NCBI GenBank assembly: GCA_900753095.1 | Contig: CAADXT010000167.1 | Location: forward strand, 1-22,576 | DNA from: Eggerthellaceae bacterium | GTDB taxonomy: Bacteria > Actinomycetota > Coriobacteriia > Coriobacteriales > Eggerthellaceae | DNA length: 22,576 bases | Direction of reading: 5' to 3' | Shown: in pieces, positions 1 through 6,749 of the stretch | Numbering within the stretch: position 1 is the stretch's first letter | Layout of the letters: each line of letters begins with the position of its first letter | Made by a program: the position numbers and the translations under genes | Notes under the pieces: generated by a model | Database searches by the model: none | Seen by the model: only the letters and a program-made list of their open reading frames with translations | What the model was told of the DNA's origin: nothing

Positions 1-1
1 C

Positions 2-826
2 ATCGCGTACCTGCCCATTACCCATGCGGTGCCGCTGTTCAAGGCGGCTGAGCAGTTGGAACAGCAGAACAGCAACGTTCACGTTGAGCTGGTGAAGTAC
101 GGCGGTTGGGCCGAGCTCATGGACGCGCTCGATACGGGTCGCGTCGATGGTGCTTCGGTGCTTATCGAGATGGCCATGGAAGCAAAGAGCCAGGGGATCC
201 CGTTGGAGCTTTCGCTTCTGGGGCATCGCGACGGAAATGTGATCATTGCAGGCAACGACATAGCCTCTCCTTCTCAGCTGAAGGGCAAAACCATCGCAAT
301 TCCCAACGAGCAGTCCTCGCACAACATCCTGGTGCAACAGCTGCTCGCAAAATACGGCATGAGCGCAAAGGACGTGACCTTGGTGGAGATGGCGCCGGCT
401 GAAATGCCCGCCGGCTTGAAGTCGGGCCAGATCGACGGCTATTGCGTGGCCGAGCCTTTCGGCGCCAAGGCGGTCGAGACAGGTGTGGGCCATGTGCTGG
501 CAACGTCCGATGAGCTGTGGGAGGACTCCATCTGCTGCGGCATCGTGTTCAACACGCAGGCTACCGCTGAAAAGCAGGCGGCATTGAAAGCTTTCAAGCA
601 AGCCTATATCTCCGCAGGCGATTCGCTTACCAAGGATGAAGCGACCCAGATTGCCGTGAGCAATTTGGGTCAAGACGAGGCTACCAGCCGGCAGTCGTTG
701 CAGTGGATATCTTTCAACGACTTGAGCGTAACCGAAGAAGCTTACGAGAAGCTTCGCGAAGAGGTTATTGAATACGGACTGAACGAGAACCCGCCCACGT
801 ACAGCGAATTCGTGGCGCAGAGCTAA
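2..826 (+). CDS. ABC transporter substrate-binding protein, NitT/TauT type (5' end missing)
   Basis: This is the extracytoplasmic solute receptor of an ABC importer; it would deliver its ligand to the permease encoded next. The reading frame is open to the left edge and begins mid-protein with IAYLPITHAVPLFKA, the N-terminal core strand of the NMT1/SsuA/NrtA fold, so the signal peptide and start lie outside the window; the GTG at 29 is internal. Further family signs are GGWAELMDALDTGRVDGA (about residues 36-53 of the visible part) and the later DGYCVAEPFGAKAV segment. A stop TAA at 824-826 precedes the permease start by 12 bp, with a shared ribosome-binding site region, so the genes form one operon. 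The family imports nitrate, sulfonates, taurine, thiamine precursors and similar ligands; the sequence does not tell which. The family call is confident, the ligand unknown. Confidence 0.88.
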   Translation: MAYLPITHAVPLFKAAEQLEQQNSNVHVELVKYGGWAELMDALDTGRVDGASVLIEMAMEAKSQGIPLELSLLGHRDGNVIIAGNDIASPSQLKGKTIAIPNEQSSHNILVQQLLAKYGMSAKDVTLVEMAPAEMPAGLKSGQIDGYCVAEPFGAKAVETGVGHVLATSDELWEDSICCGIVFNTQATAEKQAALKAFKQAYISAGDSLTKDEATQIAVSNLGQDEATSRQSLQWISFNDLSVTEEAYEKLREEVIEYGLNENPPTYSEFVAQS

Positions 827-838
827 AGGGAGTGTGTT

Positions 839-1606
839 GTGAGCAAGATACTTAAAGGCATAGCCTCGTTTGCGGTTTTGCTGGCGCTGTGGCAGGTGCT
901 GGCGGTTGCAGGCGTGTTCCCCGAGTCGTTGTTCCCGGGGCCGGTTGCGGTGGTGCAGGCGCTGGCCGAACGCGCGCAAAGCGGCCAGCTGGTGCTGGAC
1001 ATCGGCGCCAGCATGTACCGTTTCTTCATCGGCTACATCACGGCATGCGTGTCGGCGGTGCTGCTGGGCTTAGTAATGGGCTGGTGCACGCGAGCCTGGG
1101 AATTCCTGAACCCGGTGGTTCAGTTCCTGCGCCCCATCTCGCCAGTGGCTTGGCTGCCGTTCATTGTGCTGTGGCTGGGCATCGGCGACATTCCCGCCAT
1201 CGTGGTTATCTTCCTGGCGGCATTCTTTCCAGTGCTGCTTTCCACGGTGGGTGCCGTTCGTCGTATCGATCCGGTGTATCTGAAGGTGTCGAAAAACTTC
1301 GGCCTGGGCAGTGTGCAGACCCTGTTCAAGATCGTGCTGCCCGCAGTGTTCCCCGTTATCGCCAATGCGCTCCATATCGCCCTTGGAACGGCGTGGATCT
1401 TCCTGGTTGCCGGCGAGATGGCGGGCACGCAGTCGGGCTTGGGCTTCCTTATCGTGGACGCGCGCAACAACCTGCGTACCGATGAGCTGCTGGCCGCCAT
1501 CGTCACCATCGGCGTTCTGGGCGTGCTGCTCGACTGGATCATCAAGCAATTTGAGACAACCGTGAACCGCGTATGGGGCACCGGTGCGCAAGGAGCTGAA
1601 GAGTAA
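839..1606 (+). CDS. ABC transporter permease, SsuC/TauC type
   Basis: The inner-membrane channel subunit of the NitT/TauT-type importer. It has 255 residues, the usual length for the family, with about six hydrophobic segments starting with LKGIASFAVLLALWQVLAVAG at the N terminus. The EAA-like cytoplasmic loop that docks on the ATPase is visible around residues 135-165 (AVRRIDPVYLKVSKNFGLGS, then FKIVLPAVFPVIANALHIALG). The start is GTG at 839, chosen because AAGGGAG lies just upstream (about 827-833) and the N terminus then fits the family. The stop TAA overlaps the ATG of the ATPase gene by one base (TAATG), indicating translational coupling. It should be co-transcribed with the receptor and ATPase genes. 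Substrate not determinable. Confidence 0.93.
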   Translation: MSKILKGIASFAVLLALWQVLAVAGVFPESLFPGPVAVVQALAERAQSGQLVLDIGASMYRFFIGYITACVSAVLLGLVMGWCTRAWEFLNPVVQFLRPISPVAWLPFIVLWLGIGDIPAIVVIFLAAFFPVLLSTVGAVRRIDPVYLKVSKNFGLGSVQTLFKIVLPAVFPVIANALHIALGTAWIFLVAGEMAGTQSGLGFLIVDARNNLRTDELLAAIVTIGVLGVLLDWIIKQFETTVNRVWGTGAQGAEE

Positions 1607-2379
1607 TGGCCTATATCGAGATAAACGATGTTTCCAAGGTATACCAGCGCGACGGCGAGCCGTTCCATGCGCTGAGCCATGTGTCGCTCGAGATCGAGCG
1701 CGGTGAGTTCATCTGCCTTCTGGGGCCTTCGGGCTGCGGAAAGACGACCCTGCTGAACACGCTGGCGGGCTTCGAGCATCCTGATGAAGGGCGGGTGCTC
1801 ATCGGCGGTGAGGCGGTAACGGAGCCGGTTCCCAACCGCGTCACCATCTTCCAGCACTACGGACTTCTGCCCTGGCAGACGGTTGAGAAGAACGTGATGC
1901 TGGGGCTTTTGGCGAAGAAGGTCCCCAAGGAAGAGGCCCGCGCCATCGCCTCGAAGTACATCGATCTGGTGGGTCTTTCGGGATTCGAGCACGTGCGTCC
2001 AGCGCAGCTTTCAGGCGGCATGCAACAACGCGTTTCCATCGCGCGCGGCCTGGCGGTGCAGCCCGATGTGCTGTTCATGGACGAGCCGTTTGCCGCGCTC
2101 GACGCCATTACCCGCTTGAAGATGCAGGACGACATCCATCGCATCGCCGAGGAGGAGGGCGTTACGGTGGTGTTCGTTACCCACGATATCGAAGAGGCGG
2201 TTGCCTTGGCCGACCGCATCGTGGTGCTTACGCCCAATCCTGGCCAGGTGAAGGAAGTGGTGAAGGTCGAGCTGGGTCCCGATAGGCTGCGCACCGCTGA
2301 CGACTTCCTTGCTGTGCGCGACCATGTGTTCGACGTGTTCGGCATGAAGCCGAACTGGAATGTCGAGTACGTGATCTAG
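1606..2379 (+). CDS. ABC transporter ATP-binding protein, SsuB/TauB type
   Basis: The cytoplasmic ATPase that powers the importer encoded by the two upstream genes. The 257-residue protein has the full nucleotide-binding domain: Walker A GPSGCGKT (residues 40-47), Q-loop region FQHYGLLPW (about 82-90), signature LSGGMQQR (135-142), Walker B VLFMDEPFAALD (155-166) and the switch His in VFVTHDIEEA (about 190-199). All catalytic residues are present. It starts at the ATG that overlaps the permease stop codon. The Q-loop wording (HYGLLPW) and the ATRLADRI-like ADRIVVLTPNPG C-terminal part fit the nitrate/sulfonate/taurine subgroup. It is the last gene of the operon; a hairpin terminator lies 41 bp downstream. 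Confidence 0.95.
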   Translation: MAYIEINDVSKVYQRDGEPFHALSHVSLEIERGEFICLLGPSGCGKTTLLNTLAGFEHPDEGRVLIGGEAVTEPVPNRVTIFQHYGLLPWQTVEKNVMLGLLAKKVPKEEARAIASKYIDLVGLSGFEHVRPAQLSGGMQQRVSIARGLAVQPDVLFMDEPFAALDAITRLKMQDDIHRIAEEEGVTVVFVTHDIEEAVALADRIVVLTPNPGQVKEVVKVELGPDRLRTADDFLAVRDHVFDVFGMKPNWNVEYVI

Positions 2380-2419
2380 GGAGTCCTTCGGGGCTTTTGG
2401 GCCATGGGAAACGACTTCG

Positions 2420-2452
2420 GCCCCGTTCCGCGCTTGCGGGGCGGGGCTTTTT
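2420..2452 (+). terminator. Rho-independent terminator after the ABC operon
   Basis: A 12-bp GC-rich stem (GCCCCGTTCCGC pairing with GCGGGGCGGGGC through two G-T wobbles, loop GCTT) is followed by five T residues. It sits between the ABC ATPase stop and priA and should end the importer transcript. Confidence 0.85.
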
Positions 2453-2471
2453 CGTTGCTATACTCTTCAGC
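2434..2471 (+). promoter_or_regulatory. Putative priA promoter; probable leaderless start
   Basis: TATACT at 2459-2464 is a good -10 element. A -35-like TTGCGG at 2434-2439 (19-bp spacer) lies inside the preceding terminator stem. A transcript starting about 7 nt after the -10 would begin at the priA ATG (2472), and no Shine-Dalgarno sequence is visible before that ATG. The -35 assignment is weak. Confidence 0.5.
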
Positions 2472-4931
2472 ATGAGATTTGCTTCTGTGATCCTGGACAT
2501 ACCAACCGCCGCGCTCGATGCGCCGTACACGTATGCGGTTCCCGAAACCGCCGATGAGCGGGCGCGGCTCGCTGCGAAGGGGCATTCTGCCAAAAAGGCA
2601 GCGAAAAAGCCCGCTCAGGCATCGCTTGACGATCTGCTCGGCGGCATGCAGGGCGAGCAGGGAGGAGCGGCCTCTTCCGAGCTGGAGAGCCCTGTCGCCG
2701 CCCCAAACGATTTGAAGGCACCCGAAGACGCCGTTGCTTCCGCCATCAAGGTGGGATGCTCGGTGCTGGTGCCGTTCGGCGGCCGCAAGGCCGTGGGCTT
2801 TGTGGTGGGCTTGAGCGCCAAAGCGCCTGCCGGCATCGACCTCGCAAAGCTCAAGGCGGTGGAAGAGGTGCTGGGCAAGCCCTGCTTCACCGAGATCGGC
2901 GCACGATGCGCGCAGTTTTTGGCCGACCGCTATCTGGCGCCGTTCTCTTCCTGCATCCGCCTGTTCATGCCGCCGGGAGGCGTTCCGCGCATGGAGCGCA
3001 TCAACGGCGCCTGGCAGGTAACGCGCCCTCTGGTGGCGGAGGTTGATGAGCGGTGGGTAACCAGGCTCCCCGAAGCCGAGGGGTTCACGCCGCGCAAAAG
3101 CGCCGTGAAGCAGATTGCTGTGCTGCAGGCGCTTGAGCAGGGCGACCTGCGCGTTTCCGAGCTCACTGCCGAGTACGGCCAGGTTTCCTCGACCCTGAAA
3201 TCCCTTGAGGCGAAGGGCGTTGTGCGCATCGAGCAGCGCCGCCGCATGCGTGAAAGCGGTCCGGTCAGCAGCGTCTTTTCAAAACGCGCCGGCGAGCGCC
3301 CCGTCCTCACGCCGCATCAGGAGAAGGCCCTTGACGCCATAAACCGCGCCGCAGCATGCGGTGATGGGCACGTGGTGCTGGTTGATGGCGTTACGGGCTC
3401 GGGAAAAACGGAAGTGTACCTGCGCGCCATCGAAAACGCGCTTCGGGAAGGCAAGGGCGCCATCGTTTTGGTGCCCGAGATATCCCTTGCCCCGCAAACG
3501 GTGGCGCGCTTCCGCGGCCGCTTCGGCGATACGGTGGCGGTGCTGCACTCGCGCATGTCGCAGGGCGAGCGCTTCGACCAGTGGGACCTTATCCGCGAAG
3601 GCCGCACCCGCGTGGTGGTGGGCGCTCGCAGCGCCCTGTTCGCGCCCATGGAAGATGTGGGCATCGTCATCATCGACGAGGAGCACGAAGGCAGCTACAA
3701 GCAAGATCAGGCGCCTCGTTACGTAACGCGCGACGTGGCGGAATGGATGGCGCGCGCTCATGGGGCGGTGCTGGTGCTTGGCTCGGCCACCCCTTCGCTG
3801 GAGGCATTGCATCGCTGCGCGGTGGAGCCTTCGTGGGAGCGGGTCGAGATGCCCGGCCGCGCAAACGGCAAGCCCATGCCCGCCATCAAGGTGGTTGACA
3901 TGGCGCGCGAGTTCGGCGGCGGCAATCGCTCCATGTTTTCCCGGGAGCTGCAGAAAACCCTGTTCGAGGTGCTCGACAAAGGCGAGAAGGCCGTGCTGCT
4001 GCTGAACCAGCGAGGTTTTGCGCAGTTTCTGCTGTGCCGCGATTGCGGCTTCGTGCCCGAATGCGAGTCCTGCTCAACCTCCCTTACCTATCACGAGCGC
4101 GCCGCCAAGCTGGTATGCCACCATTGCGGCGCATCGCGCCCAGTGCCGGCGGTATGCCCCGAGTGCGGCAGCCCCTACCTGAAGCGTTTCGGAGCAGGCA
4201 CCCAGCGGGTCGAAAGCGAGCTCGAGATGCTTTTGGCGGATCGTGAGTGCCGCATCATCCGCATGGACGCCGACACCACCGCGAAGAAGGGCGCCCACCA
4301 GCGTTTGCTGGAGCAGTTTGCCGCTCCGGGGGCTGCGGTGCTCCTGGGGACGCAGATGATAGCCAAGGGCCTTGATTTCGACGACGTTACCCTGGTGGGT
4401 GTCATCAATGCCGATACCATGCTGAAGCTTCCCGATTTCCGCAGCTCGGAGCGTACCTTCGATCTTATCGAGCAGGTGGCGGGCCGTGCGGGGCGTGCCG
4501 AGAAGCCGGGCCGCGTGGTGGTGCAGACCTACAGCGCGCAGGATGTGGCCATCCGCGCCGCCGCCTCGTACGATCGCCAGCGCTTCCTCGACGAGGAGCT
4601 GGAGCTGAGGCAGGGACTGGGCTACCCGCCCTTTGTGCGGTTGGCGAACGTGCTGGTGTGGGGCCGTGACGAAGATGCGGTGCGAGGCGCCGCACGGGAG
4701 CTTTACGCCGACTTGTCCCGCTTGGCGGCGGGGCAGGGCGCGGGCTGGCTGGTGCTGCCTCCTACACCGTGCGTGCTTGAGCGGCTGAAGGGCTCGTGGC
4801 GCTACCACGTGGTGGTGAAGGCGCCCTTGTCCGGCGATATCGCGCAATGCTTTGCCGGGTACTTCCGCGAACGCAAGCCCCAGCCCGAGGTGCGCGTTTC
4901 CATCGACATCGACCCTGTTAACTTGCTGTAA
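2472..4931 (+). CDS. priA: Primosomal protein N' (replication restart helicase PriA)
   Basis: PriA recognises stalled or collapsed replication forks, unwinds the lagging arm and helps reload the replicative helicase. The 819-residue protein has the N-terminal 3'-end-binding domain (MRFASVILDIP, then VGCSVLVPFGGRKAVGFVVGL), Walker A VTGSGKT (about residues 305-312), the DEEH Walker B (about 401-404), and a Cys-rich zinc module between about 521 and 567 with CRDCG, CESC, CHHCG and CPECG knuckles, followed by helicase lobe 2 with QMIAKGLDFDDVTLVGV and QVAGRAGRAEKPG. The start at ATG 2472 is chosen because the protein then begins exactly at the family N terminus; an in-frame upstream extension to 2397 would run through the terminator. 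Oddity: residues about 26-91 form a low-complexity Ala/Lys/Glu insertion in the DNA-binding domain. Intact ATPase motifs distinguish it from the degenerate PriA of many Actinomycetota. Confidence 0.96.
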   Translation: MRFASVILDIPTAALDAPYTYAVPETADERARLAAKGHSAKKAAKKPAQASLDDLLGGMQGEQGGAASSELESPVAAPNDLKAPEDAVASAIKVGCSVLVPFGGRKAVGFVVGLSAKAPAGIDLAKLKAVEEVLGKPCFTEIGARCAQFLADRYLAPFSSCIRLFMPPGGVPRMERINGAWQVTRPLVAEVDERWVTRLPEAEGFTPRKSAVKQIAVLQALEQGDLRVSELTAEYGQVSSTLKSLEAKGVVRIEQRRRMRESGPVSSVFSKRAGERPVLTPHQEKALDAINRAAACGDGHVVLVDGVTGSGKTEVYLRAIENALREGKGAIVLVPEISLAPQTVARFRGRFGDTVAVLHSRMSQGERFDQWDLIREGRTRVVVGARSALFAPMEDVGIVIIDEEHEGSYKQDQAPRYVTRDVAEWMARAHGAVLVLGSATPSLEALHRCAVEPSWERVEMPGRANGKPMPAIKVVDMAREFGGGNRSMFSRELQKTLFEVLDKGEKAVLLLNQRGFAQFLLCRDCGFVPECESCSTSLTYHERAAKLVCHHCGASRPVPAVCPECGSPYLKRFGAGTQRVESELEMLLADRECRIIRMDADTTAKKGAHQRLLEQFAAPGAAVLLGTQMIAKGLDFDDVTLVGVINADTMLKLPDFRSSERTFDLIEQVAGRAGRAEKPGRVVVQTYSAQDVAIRAAASYDRQRFLDEELELRQGLGYPPFVRLANVLVWGRDEDAVRGAARELYADLSRLAAGQGAGWLVLPPTPCVLERLKGSWRYHVVVKAPLSGDIAQCFAGYFRERKPQPEVRVSIDIDPVNLL

Positions 4932-5020
4932 GCGCTGTGCCCGGGTGCTTTGGGAAAACGTGTTGCCCAGCTACCATAAGGGCAACGAACTTAAGGGTAC
5001 CGATAAAGCTTCGTTGGCGT

Positions 5021-5026
5021 TATAAT
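5021..5026 (+). promoter_or_regulatory. Putative rpoD promoter -10 element
   Basis: A consensus TATAAT lies 60 bp before the rpoD start in the 154-bp priA-rpoD gap. No good -35 hexamer is seen at 16-18 bp. Upstream of it, GTTGCCC (4962-4968) and GGGCAAC (4980-4986) form a 7-bp inverted repeat without a T-run, which could be an operator or weak hairpin. Confidence 0.55.
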
Positions 5027-5085
5027 GGCATGATGTTTTCAACAGGCTCAGGCCTGATTTTGTAGAAGCGTGGGAAGGAAACGAC

Positions 5086-6447
5086 GTGGCAAAGGCTTCC
5101 TCACAACAGTCTGAATCCAAGGAAAAGACGACGAAGAGCACGGCCAAGAAAGCGCCAGCCAAGAAGGCAACCACCAAGAAGGCAACCACCAAGAAGGCGG
5201 CTCCTAAAAAGGAAACGGCAAAGGCCAAAAGCGCTGCGGCTTCCAAGAAGAAGGCGGCAGAGGCCAAAGCGGCAGAGGCTCACGACGTTGAGGAAGACGA
5301 AGCGGAGAGCATTCTGGAATCCGATGTCGAGCCCACAGATCTGCACGAAGAGCACCATGATGTGAAGGCTTCCGACCTCACGGACGAAAGCTTGCTTGAG
5401 GGCGTGCCCGAAGAGGAGCTGAAGGCCGCGGCCGAGATCACGGTTCCGAAGGTCTCGCACAAGGCCAAGAGCCCCCGCAAGCGCAGCACGCGCAAGTCTT
5501 CCTCTGATTCCTCCGTTGCCCTGCTTACGGGCGACCCGGTTCGCATGTACCTGAAGGAGATCGGCAAGGTTTCCCTGCTCACTGCAGCAGAGGAAATCGA
5601 CCTTGCCATGAAGATCGAGGCAGGCGTTGCCGCCACCGCCGAGCTGGAAAAGGCCGAAGAAGACGGCGTCGAGCTCGAGCGCCGCGAACGCCGCCGCCTT
5701 ACCCGCGTTGAGCAGGTGGGCATCGATGCGAAGCAGCAGCTCATCGAGGCCAACCTCCGCCTGGTTGTTTCCATCGCGAAGCGCTACGTTGGCCGCGGCA
5801 TGCTGTTCCTCGACCTTATCCAGGAAGGCAACCTGGGCCTTATCCGCGCGGTAGAGAAGTTCGACTACACCAAGGGCTTCAAGTTCTCCACGTACGCAAC
5901 GTGGTGGATCCGCCAGGCAATCACCCGCGCTATCGCCGACCAGGCTCGCACCATCCGCATCCCTGTGCATATGGTGGAAACCATCAACAAGCTCGTCCGC
6001 ATCCAGCGCCAGCTTTTGCAGTCGCTTGGCCGCGAACCTACCCCGGAGGAAATCGCGGAGGAAATGGGCCTTACGCCCGAGCGTGTGCGTGAGATCCAGA
6101 AGATCAGCCAGGAACCCGTTTCCCTCGAAACGCCTATCGGCGAAGAGGAAGACTCCCAGCTGGGCGACTTCATCGAAGACGATGCCGCCATCGTTCCTCC
6201 CGACGCTGCATCGTTCAGCATGCTGCAGGAACAGCTTTCCAAGACGCTTGAAGGTCTTGCCGAGCGTGAGCGTAAGGTTATCTCCCTTCGCTTCGGCCTG
6301 GAAGACGGGCATCCTCGCACGCTTGAGGAAGTCGGCCGCGAATTCGGCGTAACGCGTGAGCGTATTCGCCAGATCGAGTCGAAGACGCTTGCCAAGCTGC
6401 GCCACCCCTCTAGGTCGCAGAAGCTCAAAGATTATCTGGAAGACTAA
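5086..6447 (+). CDS. rpoD: Primary RNA polymerase sigma factor (RpoD/SigA)
   Basis: The housekeeping sigma factor that directs RNA polymerase to -10/-35 promoters. The 453-residue protein has a Lys/Ala-rich extension (residues 1-70, with TTKKA repeats), an acidic stretch (about 65-130), region 1.2 (GDPVRMYLKEIGKVSLLTAAEE, from about 148), region 2 with FLDLIQEGNLGLIRAVEKFD and FSTYATWWIRQAI (about 220-285), region 3 with LGREPTPEEIAEEMG (about 315-330), and region 4.2 ending VTRERIRQIESKTLAKLRHP. The start is GTG 5086 with GGGAAGGAA five bases upstream. The acidic and basic N-terminal extension replaces a typical region 1.1. It is flanked by its own -10 element and a strong terminator, so it is probably monocistronic. 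Family identity is certain. Confidence 0.98.
   Translation: MAKASSQQSESKEKTTKSTAKKAPAKKATTKKATTKKAAPKKETAKAKSAAASKKKAAEAKAAEAHDVEEDEAESILESDVEPTDLHEEHHDVKASDLTDESLLEGVPEEELKAAAEITVPKVSHKAKSPRKRSTRKSSSDSSVALLTGDPVRMYLKEIGKVSLLTAAEEIDLAMKIEAGVAATAELEKAEEDGVELERRERRRLTRVEQVGIDAKQQLIEANLRLVVSIAKRYVGRGMLFLDLIQEGNLGLIRAVEKFDYTKGFKFSTYATWWIRQAITRAIADQARTIRIPVHMVETINKLVRIQRQLLQSLGREPTPEEIAEEMGLTPERVREIQKISQEPVSLETPIGEEEDSQLGDFIEDDAAIVPPDAASFSMLQEQLSKTLEGLAERERKVISLRFGLEDGHPRTLEEVGREFGVTRERIRQIESKTLAKLRHPSRSQKLKDYLED
5161..5205 (+). repeat. 15-bp tandem repeat coding Lys/Ala-rich motif in rpoD
   Basis: Units AAGAAGGCAACCACC at 5161-5175 and 5176-5190 are identical; a third, diverged unit at 5191-5205 shares its first eight bases. 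They encode KKATT repeats within the sigma-factor extension. Confidence 0.85.
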
Positions 6448-6471
6448 GGGAGTGAAAAATTGCCCTGTTGA

Positions 6472-6502
6472 AGGCCTGAGGCGCGTAGCCTTGGGCCTTT
6501 TT
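6472..6502 (+). terminator. Rho-independent terminator after rpoD
   Basis: An 11-bp stem (AGGCCTGAGGC with GCCTTGGGCCT, two wobble pairs, loop GCGTA) is followed by TTTTT. It starts 25 bp after the rpoD stop. Confidence 0.85.
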
Positions 6503-6518
6503 GCTGAAAGTCGTTCGG

Positions 6519-6662
6519 GCTTGGGTATGGGGCGATGGCCCTCAACCCACCCGTTCGGCTGCCGTTCGCTTCGCTCGCTATGCGCCTCGCTGCATCGCTT
6601 CAATTTTGAGCAAGAAGCTTGAAGCGCTGAGTGGGTTTCGCACTATCGCCCCATACCCAAGC
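6519..6662. repeat. 144-bp nested inverted-repeat element between rpoD and rlmKL
   Basis: Perfect 18-bp arms (6519-6536 and 6645-6662, GCTTGGGTATGGGGCGAT and its complement) enclose a symmetric 7-by-7 internal loop, then a second 7-bp stem (AACCCAC 6544-6550 with GTGGGTT 6631-6637), and within that a third 8-bp stem (CGCTTCAA 6596-6603 with TTGAAGCG 6619-6626). No coding frame explains it and no T-run follows. It could be a REP/MITE-like element, a structured RNA, or an extra transcription barrier. What it does is unknown. Confidence 0.75.
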
Positions 6663-6749
6663 GGTAATTTCTCCTTCTTTCGGGCATAAAAACGGCAAGT
6701 GCACTACCATTTTGTGCGTACATACTTTTCGAACTCTAAGGAGCCCCTT

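Noticed and set aside
839..2379. Assigning the importer to taurine, sulfonate, nitrate or thiamine precursor
   Set aside because: The receptor N terminus is missing and no neighbouring catabolic gene points to a ligand.
2397..2471. Longer N terminus for PriA
   Set aside because: The extra 25 codons run through the terminator and are not part of the family; ATG 2472 matches the normal N terminus.
5101..6603. 500-codon open frame antisense to rpoD
   Set aside because: It mirrors the biased codons of rpoD, has a Leu/Arg/Gly-rich composition with no domain, and continues across the rpoD terminator.
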